Positions 23,317-36,139 of a stretch of DNA of 64,000 nt are shown one piece after another (position 1 is the stretch's first letter; each line of letters begins with the position of its first letter). The notes under the pieces were generated by a model. That model searched no databases and was not told where the DNA came from. It worked only from the letters and a program-made list of their open reading frames with translations. The stretch comes from Phragmites australis (lineage: Eukaryota > Streptophyta > Magnoliopsida > Poales > Poaceae), in the NCBI RefSeq assembly GCF_958298935.1, contig NC_084921.1, positions 40,147,001 to 40,211,000 on the forward strand. The letters are read 5' to 3'. The position numbers and the translations under genes are program-made.

Positions 23317-25468
23317 GATTCTTACTAGACATACCAACTGAGCCACAGAAGTTGTACAAAGGTGCAAATACTTTCCGAGATCACGAAAAAGCATTGTGTT
23401 TCGACATTGACGAGGTCTTTGAGGTAAGACCACTAGTTTGTATTGTAACTACGTATAATGTTAGTCTTATGTAACCAATCTACCTAAGGTTTTCATATGT
23501 GCACTCTTCAAATTATAGAGATATTAACTGGGAGTAATACTTGACTGTTCTATGGTATTTTGCCAAGGTACGCGTAAGATGCATTTTGCCAAGGTACGCA
23601 TAATATTTGATTGTTCGATGGCCGGCGTGTCTATGTGCATTGCAGGTGGGTATGGATGTTGGCCGTCATTCTAGTAGCTAGCGTACTCAGGTGTTTTGGC
23701 CGCTGTTCTGTCAGTTGGCCTGTATGCCCGTGCTCTGTCACCTCGCTCGTTCTTTCTAATGGTGGCCAGGTCCTATGATGCTTGGTGCCGACCGTGTAGT
23801 GTTGGTCCTTAGCAGTCTAGTGTGGTGGCTTCATTGGTATGCTGTTGGGCTTATGATGGTGTCTCTTCTGTTGTTTTCTGGTCTGTAATCTACGGTGAGG
23901 TGCTCTGAGCTGTTGGTGTTTATGCTCTGGTTATGCTAGTCTATTGCCAGAATAGCACCAGTGTTCAGGTTATTGTCAAAAACCGGATGGTTTCGTGTTA
24001 CGGTAAAGTTGAAGTTGCCTTTAGTGCTGACAGAAGAAGAGCTGTCAAGTTTATTGACTAGCTGAGATATATCTAGCAGCTTGATGATCTTATTGCTGTT
24101 TTGTTGATGGTCCGAGGGCTTCTCTTGTTGATGCCCTATTGCTTTTCTGGTACTTGAGCATGTGAGGTGCTCGTGGTCGCCTCTCGGATGTACAAGGTGA
24201 CCTGAGGTCCTTGCTATTGCCTCTCTAGTGTTATGGTGGCTGCTCATATTGTCGGTCCTGCTCCTATTGCTGGTTGTTACTGTCACCTATAGCCTTTGTG
24301 GCTTGCTGTCGCCTGCCCTTTTATGATGCATTTGTGATCACCCAGCCTTTATGGCTTACTGCCAGTGTGATTATCGCCTCCGTGACTATTGCTTTCGGTT
24401 GCCTTCGAAGACGGCCGATGAGGATGATTCCGAGACCCAAGGGAGTTAGTGAGCTAAGCACAACGCCGGGCTCCTAGTCTCAGCCTCGCTGCTTCATCGG
24501 TTAAAGCTACGCGTTGTGACGTACTCCTAACTCACCTCTTTCACTTACACTATGCTGAGACTGATGATATCCCGGGTTGCCTAAATAGTCAATGATATGA
24601 GATCGCATGTCGCTTTATTTTATTACCTAACACTCTTACTTTGCTTGGTCTTTGGTGCTTATGGGTGCAACCTTTCAAATTCAGAGACGACCTCGATATG
24701 ACGACTGCCAGCGTAGTTTAAGCGGAGGTAGCCCGAAGATGGGTGTAATTAATTGGTGTGCTTCACGAAACCCTAGGAACCATGACGAAGCTATTGTCAA
24801 ATGTTCAGAGTTAGATAGTGTGTGCATTTGTGGAGTAACACGTTGTAATCATAGAAGTGTACTTTATGACTTCGACACAAATAAATAAAGTTTACAATTT
24901 CTGTTACACCATTCTCCAATCTTTTGTATACTTTACGTATACTAGCACGGCCACAATTATTTACATTCAAGTTATATATAGTTTGACGCAAGTTTCAAGT
25001 GCACGAAACATTTACAAATGACCCAACGATTTTAGAAATAACAAAAATGTCATGAAATAATAAATGATTTAGTTGCAACTTCATAATCATGCAGGGATTG
25101 CTGACATATGTGATATATAGATGGCCATGGTCCATGGACATCCCATGAAGTTTCAAATGAAGTTTTTTTTTTTTTGGAGAATCAGGATCTCAATTGAAAA
25201 TTTATAGGATGATTCTTATATATCTTTTAGCTTACAACCTCCAAATAGTATGTCCAATATGTGTTTGGCACATTGATATAGATTTTTTTAAGTTACTTGA
25301 AATGAGCAATTTAATAGGGTCCTTAGAGGGATCTATATTCCTTTATTCTAGAGTTTGTGCTTTTCCTATCTTTAAACTTTTCTACATTTTCATTAGAGAG
25401 TATGGCATTGTTTTTTATTTTCCTAGAGATTCAGACAAAAATACTCATTTGGTTAATCCCCTGACTAA
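23317..25468. other. Intergenic or repeat-derived stretch, no gene seen
   Basis: A short direct repeat (TTTTGCCAAGGTACGC at about 23560 and 23586) is followed by a GT-rich stretch to about 24500 with no conserved coding frame. 24640-24890 has a 78-codon frame without a recognised domain. A T-run lies at 25162. It is probably old LTR or LINE debris. Confidence 0.35.
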
Positions 25469-25705
25469 GGGCCTGTTTGTTTCAGTTAGAGATTGTGAAA
25501 AACAGCTTATAGATTGTGGATTATAAGAAACTGAATTGTAAAAACTAGATTACACAATCTGCGTAAGTTGGTGGAAGGCAGAATGTTAGATTGTTACAAT
25601 ATGGGGGTTGGATTGTTAAAAGCTGGCTTGCATAATCTGACTATTTGTTTCAACTTGCAAATTGTGATTACAATCCATATTATGCAAACTGAAACAAACA
25701 GGCCC
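25469..25705. mobile_element. Tourist/Harbinger-like MITE (237 bp)
   Basis: Perfect 19-bp inverted ends start GGGCCTGTTTGTTTCAGTT (25469-25487) and are mirrored at 25687-25705. The flanks are TAA on the left and TAG on the right, a near match to the 3-bp TAA/TTA target of PIF/Harbinger elements. There is no coding capacity. It lies only 12 bp from the target site of the large copia-like element. Confidence 0.8.
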
Positions 25706-25722
25706 TAGCTCACACCTATAAT

Positions 25723-25895
25723 TGTTAGATTATATGTCATATATATGTATTTGGTAATTTAGGATTTGTAACCCCGTGATACATGTATTATTTCTAGGAG
25801 AGGTTTCTTGCCCTTCAAGTCTTGTACTCTATATAAGCATGCCCACGAGGCTCAATAATACATCTATCATATTACACCAATTCCTCCAAGTTACA
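25723..25895 (+). repeat. 5' LTR of the copia-like element
   Basis: It is 173 bp, TG start, ending TTACA. It matches 40863-41037 through TTTGTAAYCCCGTGATA, the CTTGTACTCTATATAA promoter block and ATTACACYAATTCCTCC. The TATA-like CTATATAA at about 25830 is positioned for transcription into the element. Confidence 0.85.
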
Positions 25896-25907
25896 TCGTA
25901 TCAAATA
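25896..25907 (+). promoter_or_regulatory. Degenerate primer-binding site
   Basis: TCGTATCAAATA directly after the LTR resembles the complement of initiator tRNA-Met used by most plant copia elements, with a few mismatches. It sits exactly where the primer site should be. Confidence 0.5.
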
Positions 25908-26906
25908 GATTTCGGTCCTAACCTCCACCACAGATTCCACACCATGCCGCCCTTGGGGAGATCAATCTCCATGATCTCCGTCGAGGTCTGCACCACTTGT
26001 AGCTAGGGTTTGCGCCACCGATTATGTTGATTGGTAGTCCAATCATTTGAACAACGTTTCTTTTTTTTTTTTTTGGTTTACCGATCATAGATCAGTTTGC
26101 GTCGCCCACCGCCATATGTTGTCCTCACGCACCGAACATTGGAATTGACTCTTCTCCGACAAGCTCCTCATCCACGGTCGTGCGAGGGACAACTATACGG
26201 GGAGCCCTAAGGGACGCCTTCACTCGTCGTTGCCTTACCCTCACACCTCCACACCAGCTCATCTTCGCAACCACCGTTTGGGACATCCTCGTCATCGTCG
26301 CCACCATATGCATGGTGTTGCTCTGATCTACTAGGGTTAGGCAGGTCCGATCTATGTGGCATCATCTGTGACAATCACATCATCTGTGACACTCTGACGC
26401 TCTCCCCGATGTTGTATAGTCCTAATGCACCCTAGCCTTTTTGGCTAGGTGGGCTGCTAGGGTTTGGTAGCTCCTGTCAGAAAAGTGCCACCCTGACATC
26501 ACTATCGTCGCCTCTCTCGATCCAGTCATCCTCGAAAATGCCACCACCAATTCTGATTTGCACGACATCATCCATTGTCGCCACGTACCATGCATACCTC
26601 GATTTAATTAGTCGACACATGCGTCACGCCTCCAAGTATCAGGTTGTCATTACGTCGCCCCTTCTAGTTGCAGTGTCACTACCCATGGTCAACGTCCATC
26701 GGCTACCACAACGCTTTCACAGTTGAAAAAACGCCACTGGTGATCTCCTATCGCTGCATTGACACAAGAGTCATTGCAGTTGCATTGCCACTCTTGGATC
26801 GTGACGTCTCCATCGCTGCTGTACTACGCACCAAAGACACTCAGGCTGGAGCTGTGTCGCCTCTCTTGGCACGGCATCATCACTAGTCGTGTATGCACAT
26901 GGTTAT
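25896..26906 (+). other. Internal region of the copia-like element, left part
   Basis: No gag or pol motif is readable in any frame; short open frames are broken and Ser/His-rich. The segment from about 26115 to the end is present a second time at 35330-36139 with high similarity. It ends with GTTAT (26902-26906), the target site of the gypsy LTR that follows. Confidence 0.6.
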
Positions 26907-29900
26907 TGTAAGACCCCAACCCGGGATCTCCTATGCCTCACGTATCACTCCCTGGATCAAGTAGCTGATATGCACAGTATAACAGTTGTAGTATCATAGT
27001 CAAACTTCGTACATGAGTATTATGGTTTAGAGTACAAAAGGTTTATAAACCATATCGTATATTATAAACATGGCCAAACGGCCAGCAAAACTCAACGGAA
27101 AGTAAAGACCTAAAGCCACAAGCATCTAGGGTGCGAACGTGACTTATAAGACTACTCTTCATTCTTGCCTTCGCCTCTGGCGAAGTCGACATCAGCTTCC
27201 TCATCTGATGATAGCAAGAGTGGGTACGAAAGGTATCAACAAGCCTTATACTACTTCAAGATGTTGATAGATGCATAAAGGGGTAATTCGAAGATAAGGC
27301 TTTACGGTTTAGTTTTAAGAGTAAAGCAGTTTATACAGGTATTCAATTGTATCATTTATGATTGACTTTAAAACAGTTTAAAGAGTTCAAAATCAGGTAA
27401 CAAGCTATATCTAGGGGGGTTTCGGTCCTGAGAGGGGTTACACCTCACTCCGCAGTCCCTATCATCACCTCTGGTGTACCTCTAGTACTACACAGCTTCT
27501 GACGGATTTAGCCAGCAATATTATCACACGAACATCTAGTTCACACACTCACTCATCAAGACACTAGTCAAAAAGGTTCTGCCTTCGCATGTCCATGACC
27601 ATGGACATGGCTATTTGAATAATTTTACACTCTGCAGATGTTGTATATTGTAACCACACGATATGCTTAGCCTCTAACTGTTGCAAGCAGATGAGCAAAT
27701 CATACCGAGACAATTCAATCACCTTTCCTGCGGGACTTTTCTACAAGACACCCCAAGTCCCAGAGTCCTTAGACTGAATACCAGATTGGTTATGCCGTCT
27801 CTTGAAATATTTAGATAGAGGGGCAGATGGACACTTGACTCCTCGCTGCTCCTCGGCCTCTAGTATGATGTCCAACCCAGTCCGGAGAAGAAAAGTCAAG
27901 TCATGCCCATTCAAGACGCGTGGTTGCAGGGGGTTGCTTAAGCATGGTGGCGAAATGACTCGATCCTTAAGTGGCTAGGACAAGTATCTTCTAGCAATGA
28001 ATACCATAGAGGTAACTCAAGCATCCAGGAGCATCCTCGTCCAGAGTAATACTCCACCAACCCCCGCCAAAATAGTTTTCACCCATTTTTTGTCACATCC
28101 GGTTTTAACAGACAAACCAAATGCGGCTTATGTGTGCCCATGAAGTTTAACACACATAAGAACATCACAGGTGAAGTAATAAAAGTAATACTTTAACTTA
28201 CAACTGTTTAACTCTTACATAAAGACTTCACCTAAACAACACTATTAACCAAACAACTAAACTAAACGACGGCAGCGAAACGAAAACATCGGCGACCAAG
28301 AAACTCCACATGCACTGACTGGAAGGCACACTCTTAGTACACCAAGTTGTCATCTTAAAAATCTTCAAAGTTCTCCACTGAGCACCATATGTATTGTGGG
28401 AGATAGCAAGGGTGAGTACATAGAGTACTCAGTAAGTGTGGGAAATAATGAAATGTAGGCGTATAACAAGAATAGGCTAACTCATGATGTATTTGCATAA
28501 ACACGAGTAAAGAAATATTAACGTGACTGAAAAGCGTTAAGTAGTTATTAAGTGAATGTAATGGGCATCGACGGTAGTGTATTTACCAAACCAACCTTTA
28601 GACTTCACCCAAAGCTAACCATCTTGCAAACTATAACCATCTAGTACCATCAGTACTACCATATCATAACCATATACAAACTATCTAATCATGTGAGGAT
28701 CCAAGTCTCCTATAACCGCGGGCATGACTGTTATAACAGTTTTTACACTGTGTAGAGGTTGTCCAGCTTTCCCACGAGTTAGTGAATTTCATATTGCTGT
28801 GTTGCGCAAACACTTAACACACGCTAGTGGTGTGCTGCCCGGAGATCTCTATATGACATTTACCACTAACCAGAGCCTACATCAATATGTACATGCTCAC
28901 TAGGTTTCACCGTCGGGGTTTATGAGAACGGACGCATCCCTCTCTACCGAGAAGCCCCTTTTGTGCCTGACTCAACACACACTGGATAAAACCCTAACTA
29001 ATATGCTAAGCCTTACCCATATTAGCCTTGTGCTTGGTACGTCACTTCTTATGTTGTCGCTCCACGAACTAATCCTTACTTAGGTTACTTAAGCAAAGAC
29101 TAACCTACCAACATAATCATGACTATCATCACCAACATTCGTTGCTCAAGGCCTAAGATTCCATGTTTCTATACTAAATTTGTCATCATATTAACCATCA
29201 TTGTTATATGTTCATTAATCAAGTTTATGATACTTACCAATATCCTGACAGCATGACTAAGCACTTCTACCCAAAAGACTCATACCAACTACCTCTTAGG
29301 CTTCAAGAGATGTGAAAAGAATAACTAAGGCAAACTGTAACATAGGTGACTACCCATCAAGTTGGCATTGCATGCAACTTTTTTAAAACAAAATATTTAA
29401 AAATATAGGTTCGAGATGATCAAGAACACTTGCCTTCTCCTTGCTTCTACTCAGTGTACTCTAGCTCCTAGTCTTGACGTTCCTCAAACTGATCTGAGGT
29501 GTTGTCTAATCGCACAATTACCAGCAAAACACAGAACACACTAATAACAGTACACAAAATAAAAGAACAACAATAAAAAAACCTATCTAGAAAGATAGAG
29601 CTCTGAATAACGAATCTAACGACGCAAGAATCGCTGAAAAAAAGGAGCTAAGTGAAAAAGTTATAAGGCTTTTACTAAACAGGGGCTTTTCTGCAAAATT
29701 ACATTGATTATTAAGATTATTGGAATTATTTTTATATTGGAACTCTGATTTTATTGCGCTATTGCGGACTGGGCTGCTGACTAGGCGTGACTGGGCTAAC
29801 ACACTAGCAAGATTGATGATGTGGCAAGTGATGTGGCATGCTAACGTGGCGAGGGAAGTTGACTGGGATAATGAAGGGACACGTTGCGGCTTTTTATTGG

Positions 29901-32615
29901 TTGCTGAAGAGGTATGGATCTAATCTAATCATGGCCACACATTTTGGATCCGATGGCTCGGAGAGAGGGGCAGCCGGAGGGGAGAGCGGGCATAGCAGAG
30001 CCGAGGGGAGAGCGGCAGTGCACGATCGAAAGTCTCATCGGAATCAGGTTCTGGTGGGGAAAGGACTCTGGCAAGCAGCGTAACATGGTGGGGAAGGTAG
30101 GGGGAACTCATTTTGGGGCTTACCAAGGTTCGTGAGGCTCAGGAAGGTAGTCGACGATGGCGGGGGAAGGTGACAGTGCTAGGGATCTCTTCGAGAAGGG
30201 GGCTCCGGCAGCCGGGAAACCAAGGCAATGGTGGCACGTTTTTTGACAGTCAACGATGAAGCTTGAAGGTGGCTTGGATTAGGCTTGGCGGCTTTGGAAT
30301 GGCTCGGTGCGAATTTGACCGAGGGCGGTGGCAATGGCATCGACAGCCCTAGATCTCGGCAAGTTGGCTCGGGAGACGGTGGCTTTGGGTCGAGAAGAGA
30401 ACGAAAGGGGGTGGGGACCTATATATGCGGGAAGAGAGGGTCGGGGCAGTCTGGGACTCCAAACTTCATACAAGAAATGATCAGCCATTCCAATGGTTGT
30501 GCTAAAAAGCAAAGGGAAAGACGGGGGCTTATCAAAAGACGGTGGGCTCGAGTTGGACTCGGACATGGTGGCGGCGCGTCTGAAACGAAGATGAAGCATG
30601 GATGCGGGGCGAAGGTGGGTTGGTGCTGGGCCAGGCACGGCGATGGCTAGCCGCCTAGGCAGAGAGAGTAGGTGGAGGGAGAGGGCAAGCGGGCCAGCTC
30701 AGGCTGAGCAGGCGGGGAATGGTGAGTGGCCATGTGAGGGAGAAAAGGTTGGGCCATATAGGTTTAGGCTTTTCCTTTTCTAATTCTATTCCTTTTTCTA
30801 TATTCTACTCTATAACCAAACTAGAGCAAGACAACTCCAAATAAAAGCCAACAAAAATAGCATGAATGCACTTCAAGCAAATATATCCTATGCCAAATTG
30901 GATTTACTTTAGAAAATAGGTTTTATCCTATTCTATCTTTTTAAACCCTAATTAAATTCTAGGAAATTTTAGGAAATTGCAAAAATTGAAAACCAGGGTG
31001 TTACATTTTTACACACCATCCTCCACATCCCACATAACATCAAGGATTTCACAACCATCATGGAATTCATAGCCATCAAGGATTCATGGTTTATGAGTTA
31101 TCATTGATAACATTAAATCTTATCTCCGATGAGAGGTGTTTCAAAAGCGATATCTTTGAGGAGACGTATTCACTCCTAAGCATGCTAGATATCAATGCAT
31201 CGTCTGTTATTAATATAGATAACAAAAGGTGATCCTAGGGTGATATGTATTTTGGATGATAACATTTATAGCATGGCAAGTGTTAATAGGATTAACTACA
31301 ACAGGCAGTTTTAAGGAAAACGCGATACATGGCACATATGATAATAAATCATGTTTTAGTTGATCATGTAGATTACTTGAAAATATAGGTACAATATGAT
31401 CAAAGAGATAGGACTTTCCTTCTCCGAAGTTTTCTTCAAGATTTTGGTTGTAGTCAGGATCTTCCTTGCTCCTAACGCTCCCCGCGCAACACTCGTAGAA
31501 ATTTGGTAGTTCTGCAATTGTGACTATGATCATTAACAGGTAACACTAGAGAAGAATCAAATAACATCAAATAGAAAATCAAATGATCTCTAATGTATAT
31601 CACACTGTGATAGATAGGTAGATCTCAAATTTAAATGAATTTCGATAAAAGAATCGCCAAAATCGGACCCAGAATGGAGAAGTTATGACTCTCAGAAGAT
31701 TAAATCTAAAATTAATTCGAGAAATTCTAAAATTGCATTATTCATAGGTGGGGCCCACAGTTGGGACCCACTGAACAGTAACTAGGGCTCACTAAACAGT
31801 AACTGGGGCCCACTGAACTGTAACCTAATGGGGCCACATGAACAGTACCAGTTGGTCTAAATGGGCTTGGGCTGGGCCAGGATTGGGCCTGAGCCACACG
31901 ATGCTGGGCTGCAGTACTCATCCCACTTGGGTCAGTCGGCTTGTTTGTGGGTTGCAAAGCTGGGCTGGCGCACTCGGGTGTGACCTTTTGGCGGTTGGGC
32001 TGGCAGGCCGATGATGTGTGGGTCGAGCCACGGCCCACTCGGTCGAGCTGCATAGGCACGAGAGCAGGCCTAGCCATGCGCGCGGGCTCGCTGGCCAGCG
32101 GAGCAGCAAAGGAGATCAGTTGGCGGTGAGCAATCACAGTGAAGCCGCACTGGAGAGCTCACCGAAATCACGCTCCTAGCGAGGACTCACCATGGCGAAG
32201 GCGTGATGGGCATCTACGCACTGCATGGAACTCACCTAGAAGCTCGTCGATGGGAGGCGGTGCCAGACGGTGGCCAGGGAAGATGGTGGTGATGCAGAGA
32301 AATTAGACAGCACCACCCCTGAACTACCCATTGTCGACCTGCACGGAAAAGGGGCCTAGAGCTCCCTGGGCTACTCGGCACGAAGGCTAGACCACACACA
32401 AGGGCATATGCATGCCGGCGACAACCATGGCATAGCGATGGAGGATCAAACACATGGCTGCACGTAGCCGCATGAAGAGAGAGCGTGCTAATGATGACCC
32501 GCTAGCTAGGAGGGTGCGTGAGGGGACCGAGCTTGAAAACGACAAGGAGCTAGACAACGACTGACGAAGCGACGGTGGGGCTTCCGATTGATGGAGAGCG
32601 GCACAGGGACGGCGG
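26907..32615 (-). repeat. Gypsy LTR family X, copy 1 (truncated, with nested LTR)
   Basis: The plus strand starts TGTAAGACCCCAACCCGG and follows copy 3 (36140-40008) closely up to about 32615, where homology stops and integrase sequence begins. An unrelated LTR of 2915 bp interrupts it at 28091-31005. Orientation is minus, from the primer site next to copy 2 and the integrase reading frame. Without the nested piece about 2.8 kb of the 3.87-kb LTR remains. It is the 3' LTR of the element whose integrase remnant follows. Confidence 0.8.
28091..31005 (-). repeat. Solo gypsy LTR (2915 bp) nested in X copy 1
   Basis: The plus strand begins TGTCACATCCGGTTTTAA and ends CCAGGGTGTTACA, with TTTTT on both sides (28086-28090 and 31006-31010). 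Copy 3 of the host LTR shows the empty site with a single T-run, confirming insertion. Its ends resemble those of the gypsy LTR at 3127-3994 read in reverse, so it is a related chromovirus family. The palindrome GAGTACATAGAGTACTC lies at 28414-28430. A GC-rich block at 29920-30740 with a TATA-like ATATATAGG (minus, 30418-30426) is probably its promoter and leader. Confidence 0.85.
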
Positions 32616-33355
32616 CAATTTAGTTCCAAGGGCAGTATGTAAACTCTTCTAGAACCTTGATGTGAAGTGGGGTCCTTGATTAGAGACAATCCTGTTTGGG
32701 ACCCCATATAACCTCATAATATTGTCAATATACAAGTATGCCAACTTGTCTCCACTATAGGTAGTCTTGACAGGTAGGAAATGAGCCACTTTAGTCAGAC
32801 GATCTACTATGACCCATATGGAGTCATTACCCTTCTGAGTTCTGGGTAACCCGACTATGAAATCCATACCAATTTTGTCCCATTTCCATGTTGGGACCTG
32901 TAATGGTTGTAGTAATCCTGCTGGTCTTTGGTGCTCTGCTTTGACCGTTTGACATGTGTCACATCGAGCGTCAAACTCTGCTATGTCAACCTTCATTCTT
33001 GTCCATCAGTATTTGACCTTCAGATCCGTGAACATCTTGGTACACCCAGGATGAATGGGATATGGTGAGTTGTGAGCTTCATCCATGATCATCTCTCGAA
33101 GGTTTTCCTGATTGGGCACACATAACCGATCTTTGTACCATATAGTTCCTTGTGGATCTATCATGAACCCTAGTGCCTTATCTAACCTGAGGTTCTTCTT
33201 GACTTCTATAGTTTCGTCATCTTCTAACTAGGTCTCACGAATTTTATCCTCTAGTGTTGGATGTAGCACTAGAGTGTGAACTTGTCCTAGTGTTATGTGC
33301 AGATTCAAATATTCTGAGCAAGTCTATCCTAAAGTCACGTCCTACAACCAAACAT
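32616..33355 (-). pseudogene. Gypsy integrase fragment of element X
   Basis: On the minus strand an upstream broken segment (about 33320-33000) matches the region before the integrase zinc finger, including the HPGCTKMF-type block. It leads into CDTCQTVKAEHQRPAGLLQP and the core with IGMDFIVGLPRT. The second catalytic block reads VSNQGPHF where active enzymes have an aspartate, and a stop follows TSRF. Homology ends near 32616, before the glutamate block, at an abrupt junction with the LTR. Gag, protease, RT and RNase H are missing between the primer site and this fragment, so most of the internal region is deleted. Confidence 0.88.
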
Positions 33356-33370
33356 GGCTCTAATACCACT
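33356..33370 (-). promoter_or_regulatory. Primer-binding site of element X
   Basis: The minus strand reads AGTGGTATTAGAGCC, one mismatch from the tRNA-Met-complementary TGGTATCAGAGC used by plant LTR elements. It starts 2 bp after the end of LTR copy 2, which fixes the minus orientation and identifies copy 2 as the 5' LTR. Confidence 0.85.
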
Positions 33371-33372
33371 TC

Positions 33373-34556
33373 TATAAGACCCCAACCCGGGATCTCTTGT
33401 GCCTCACGTATCAGTCCCTAATTCAAGTAGCTACTATGCACAGTATAGCAATAGTAGTATCACAGTCAAACTTCGTACATAAGTATTATGGTTCAGAGTA
33501 CAAAAGGTTTACAAACCATATCGTATATTATAAACATGGCTGAACGGCCAGCAAAACTCAGCGGAAAGCAAAGACCTAAAGCCACAAGCAGCTAGGGTGC
33601 AAACGTGACTTCTAAGACTACTCTTCATTTGCCTTCCCCTCCGGCGAAGTTGGCATCAGCTTCATCATCTAAATGACAGCAAGAGTGAGTACGAAAGATA
33701 CTCAGCAAGCCCTATACTACTTCAAGGTGTTGATAGATGCATAAAGGGGTAATTTAAGGATAAGTCTTTACGGTTTAGTTTTAAGCGTAAAGCAGTTTAT
33801 GCATGTATTCAATTGTATCATTTATGATTGACTTAAAAATAGTTTAAAGAGTTCAAAACCAGATAACAAGCTATATCTATGGGGTTTCGATGCTGGAAGG
33901 GGCTACACCTCGCTCCACAGTCCCTATCATCACCTCTGGTGTACCTCTAGTACCACACAGCTTCTGACGGATTTAGCCAATAATATTATCACACGGACAT
34001 CTAGTCCACACACTTACTCATCAAGACACTAGTCAAAAAGGTTCTGCCTTCGCAAGTCCATAACCATGGACATGGCTATTCGAATAGTTTTACACTCTGT
34101 AAAGGTTGTACACTATACCCACATGATATGCTTAGCCTCTAACCGTTGCAAGCGGAGGAGCGAATCATACTGAGACACTTCAATCACCTTTCCTGCTGGG
34201 CTTTTCTACAAGACACCCCAAGTCCCAGAGTCCTTGGACTGAATACCGGATTGGTTATGTCGTCTCTCAAAATATTTAGATAGAGGGGCAGATGGACACT
34301 TGACTCCTCGCTGCTCCTCAGCCTCTAGTACGATGCCCAACCAGTCCGATGAAGAAAAGTTAAGTCCTACCCATTCAGGACACGTGGTTGCAGGGGGGGT
34401 TGCTTAAGCATGGTGGCAAAATGACTCGGTCCTTAAGCGGCCAGGACATGTATCTTTTGCCAATGAATACCACGGAGGTAACTCAAGCCTCCAGGAGCAT
34501 CCTCGTCCAGAGTACTACTCCACCTACCCCCGCCCAAATAGTTTTCACCCATTTTT
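33373..34556 (-). repeat. Gypsy LTR family X, copy 2 (5' LTR, truncated)
   Basis: It starts TATAAGACCCCAACCCGG, so the terminal TG is mutated to TA, and aligns with copies 1 and 3 until the nested LTR begins at 34557. The palindrome GAGTACGAAAGATACTC is at 33687-33703. The upstream part of this LTR beyond the nested insertion is missing. Confidence 0.82.
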
Positions 34557-35329
34557 TGTCACATCCGGTTTTAATAGACAAACAAAATACGGCCTATGTG
34601 TGCCCAAAAAGTTTAACACACATAAGACATCACAGGTGAAATAACAAAAGCAATAATTTAACTTACAACTGTTTAACTCTTACATAAAGACTTCATCTAA
34701 ACAACTCTATTAACCAAACAACTAAACTAAACGACGACAGCGAAACAAAAACATCGGTGACCAAGCAACTCCACATGCACCGATCGGAAGGCACACTCTT
34801 AGTACACCAAGTTGTAGTCTTGAAAATCTTCAAAGTTCTCTACTGAGCAGCATATATATTGTGGAAGATAGCATAGGTGAGTACATGGAGTACTCAGTAA
34901 GTGTGGACAATAATGAAATGTAGGCTTATAACAAGAATAGGCTAACTCATGGTGTATTTGCATAAATACGAGTAAAAAAAATATTAACATGATTGAAAAG
35001 CGTTAAGTAGTTATTAAGTGAAGGTAACCCCAACCAAACAAACCCAAAGCTAACCATCTTGTAAACCATAACCATCTAGTACCACCAGTACTATCATACC
35101 ATAACTATATCCAAACTATCTAATCATGTGAGGATCCAAGTCTCCTATAACCACGAGCCTGACTGTTATAACAGTTTTTACACTCTGCAGAGGTTATCCA
35201 GCTTTCCCACGACTTAGTGAATTCCATGTTGCTATGTTGCGCAAACACTTAACACACATCAGTGGTGTGCCGCCCGGAGATCTCTGTATGACATTTACCA
35301 CTAACCAGAGCCTACATCAGTATGCACAT
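34557..35329 (-). repeat. Truncated second copy of the nested solo LTR
   Basis: It begins TGTCACATCCGGTTTTAA after the same T-run site as in copy 1, and matches 28091-28890. It stops at about 35329 in the middle of the LTR, where a duplicated piece of copia-like internal sequence is joined. The junction shows a few bases of shared sequence (CATATGT). Confidence 0.8.
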
Positions 35330-36139
35330 ATGTCATCCTCACACGCCTAAAATTGGTGTTGACTCTTCTCTGACAAGCTCCTTGTCCACATCCGTGTGAG
35401 GGACAACTATGCGGGGAGCCCTAAGGGACGCCTTCACTCATCGTTGCCTTGCCCTCACGCCTTCACACCAGCTCATCTTTGCCACCACTATTTGGGACAT
35501 CCTCGACATCGTCGCCACCATATGCATGATGTTGCTCTGATCTGTTAGGGTTAGGCAAGTCTAATCTATGTGGCATCATATGTGACCATCACATCGTCTA
35601 CGACGCTCTCACACTCTCCACGATGTTGTATAGTCCCAATGCACCCCATCCTTTTTGGCTAGGTGCACTACTAGGGTTTGGTAGCTCCTGTCTGAAAAGT
35701 GCCAACCCTGACATCACTATTGTCGCCTCTCTCGATCCAGTCATCCTCGAAAATTCCACCACCAATTCTGATATGCACGACATCATCCATTGTCGCCACG
35801 TACCATGCACACCTCGATTTAATTAGTCGATCAGCTCATGGCTGTGCTACACATGCGCCACACCTCCAAGTATCGGGTTGTCATTGCGTCGCCCTTCTAG
35901 TTGCAATATCGCTGCCCATGGTCAACGTCTATTGGCTACTACAGCACTTTCCCTGTCGCAAAAATGCCACTGGTGATCTCCTGCCACTACATTGACACAA
36001 GATTCGTTGCAGTTGCATCGCCACTCTTGGACCGTGACGTCGCCATCGCCACTTTCCTGCGCATCAAAGGCACTAAGGCTGGAGCTACGTTGCCTCTCTT
36101 GGCACGACATCATCACTAGTCGTATGTGCACATGGTTAT
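35330..36139 (+). repeat. Duplicated piece of the copia-like internal region
   Basis: It matches 26115-26906 closely, including GCGGGGAGCCCTAAGGGACG-type sequence and the terminal GTTAT (36135-36139). It is followed by the same gypsy LTR start as the first copy. The duplication therefore includes the copia/gypsy junction itself. Confidence 0.85.

Noticed and set aside
25194..25526. 110-codon frame ending with a PLTKG-like stretch, possibly copia RNase H
   Set aside because: The match is a few residues, part of them encoded by the MITE end; no other copia block is nearby.
29838..30783. Gly/Arg-rich frames in the GC-rich part of the nested LTR
   Set aside because: They are inside a solo LTR with proven ends; composition explains the open frames.
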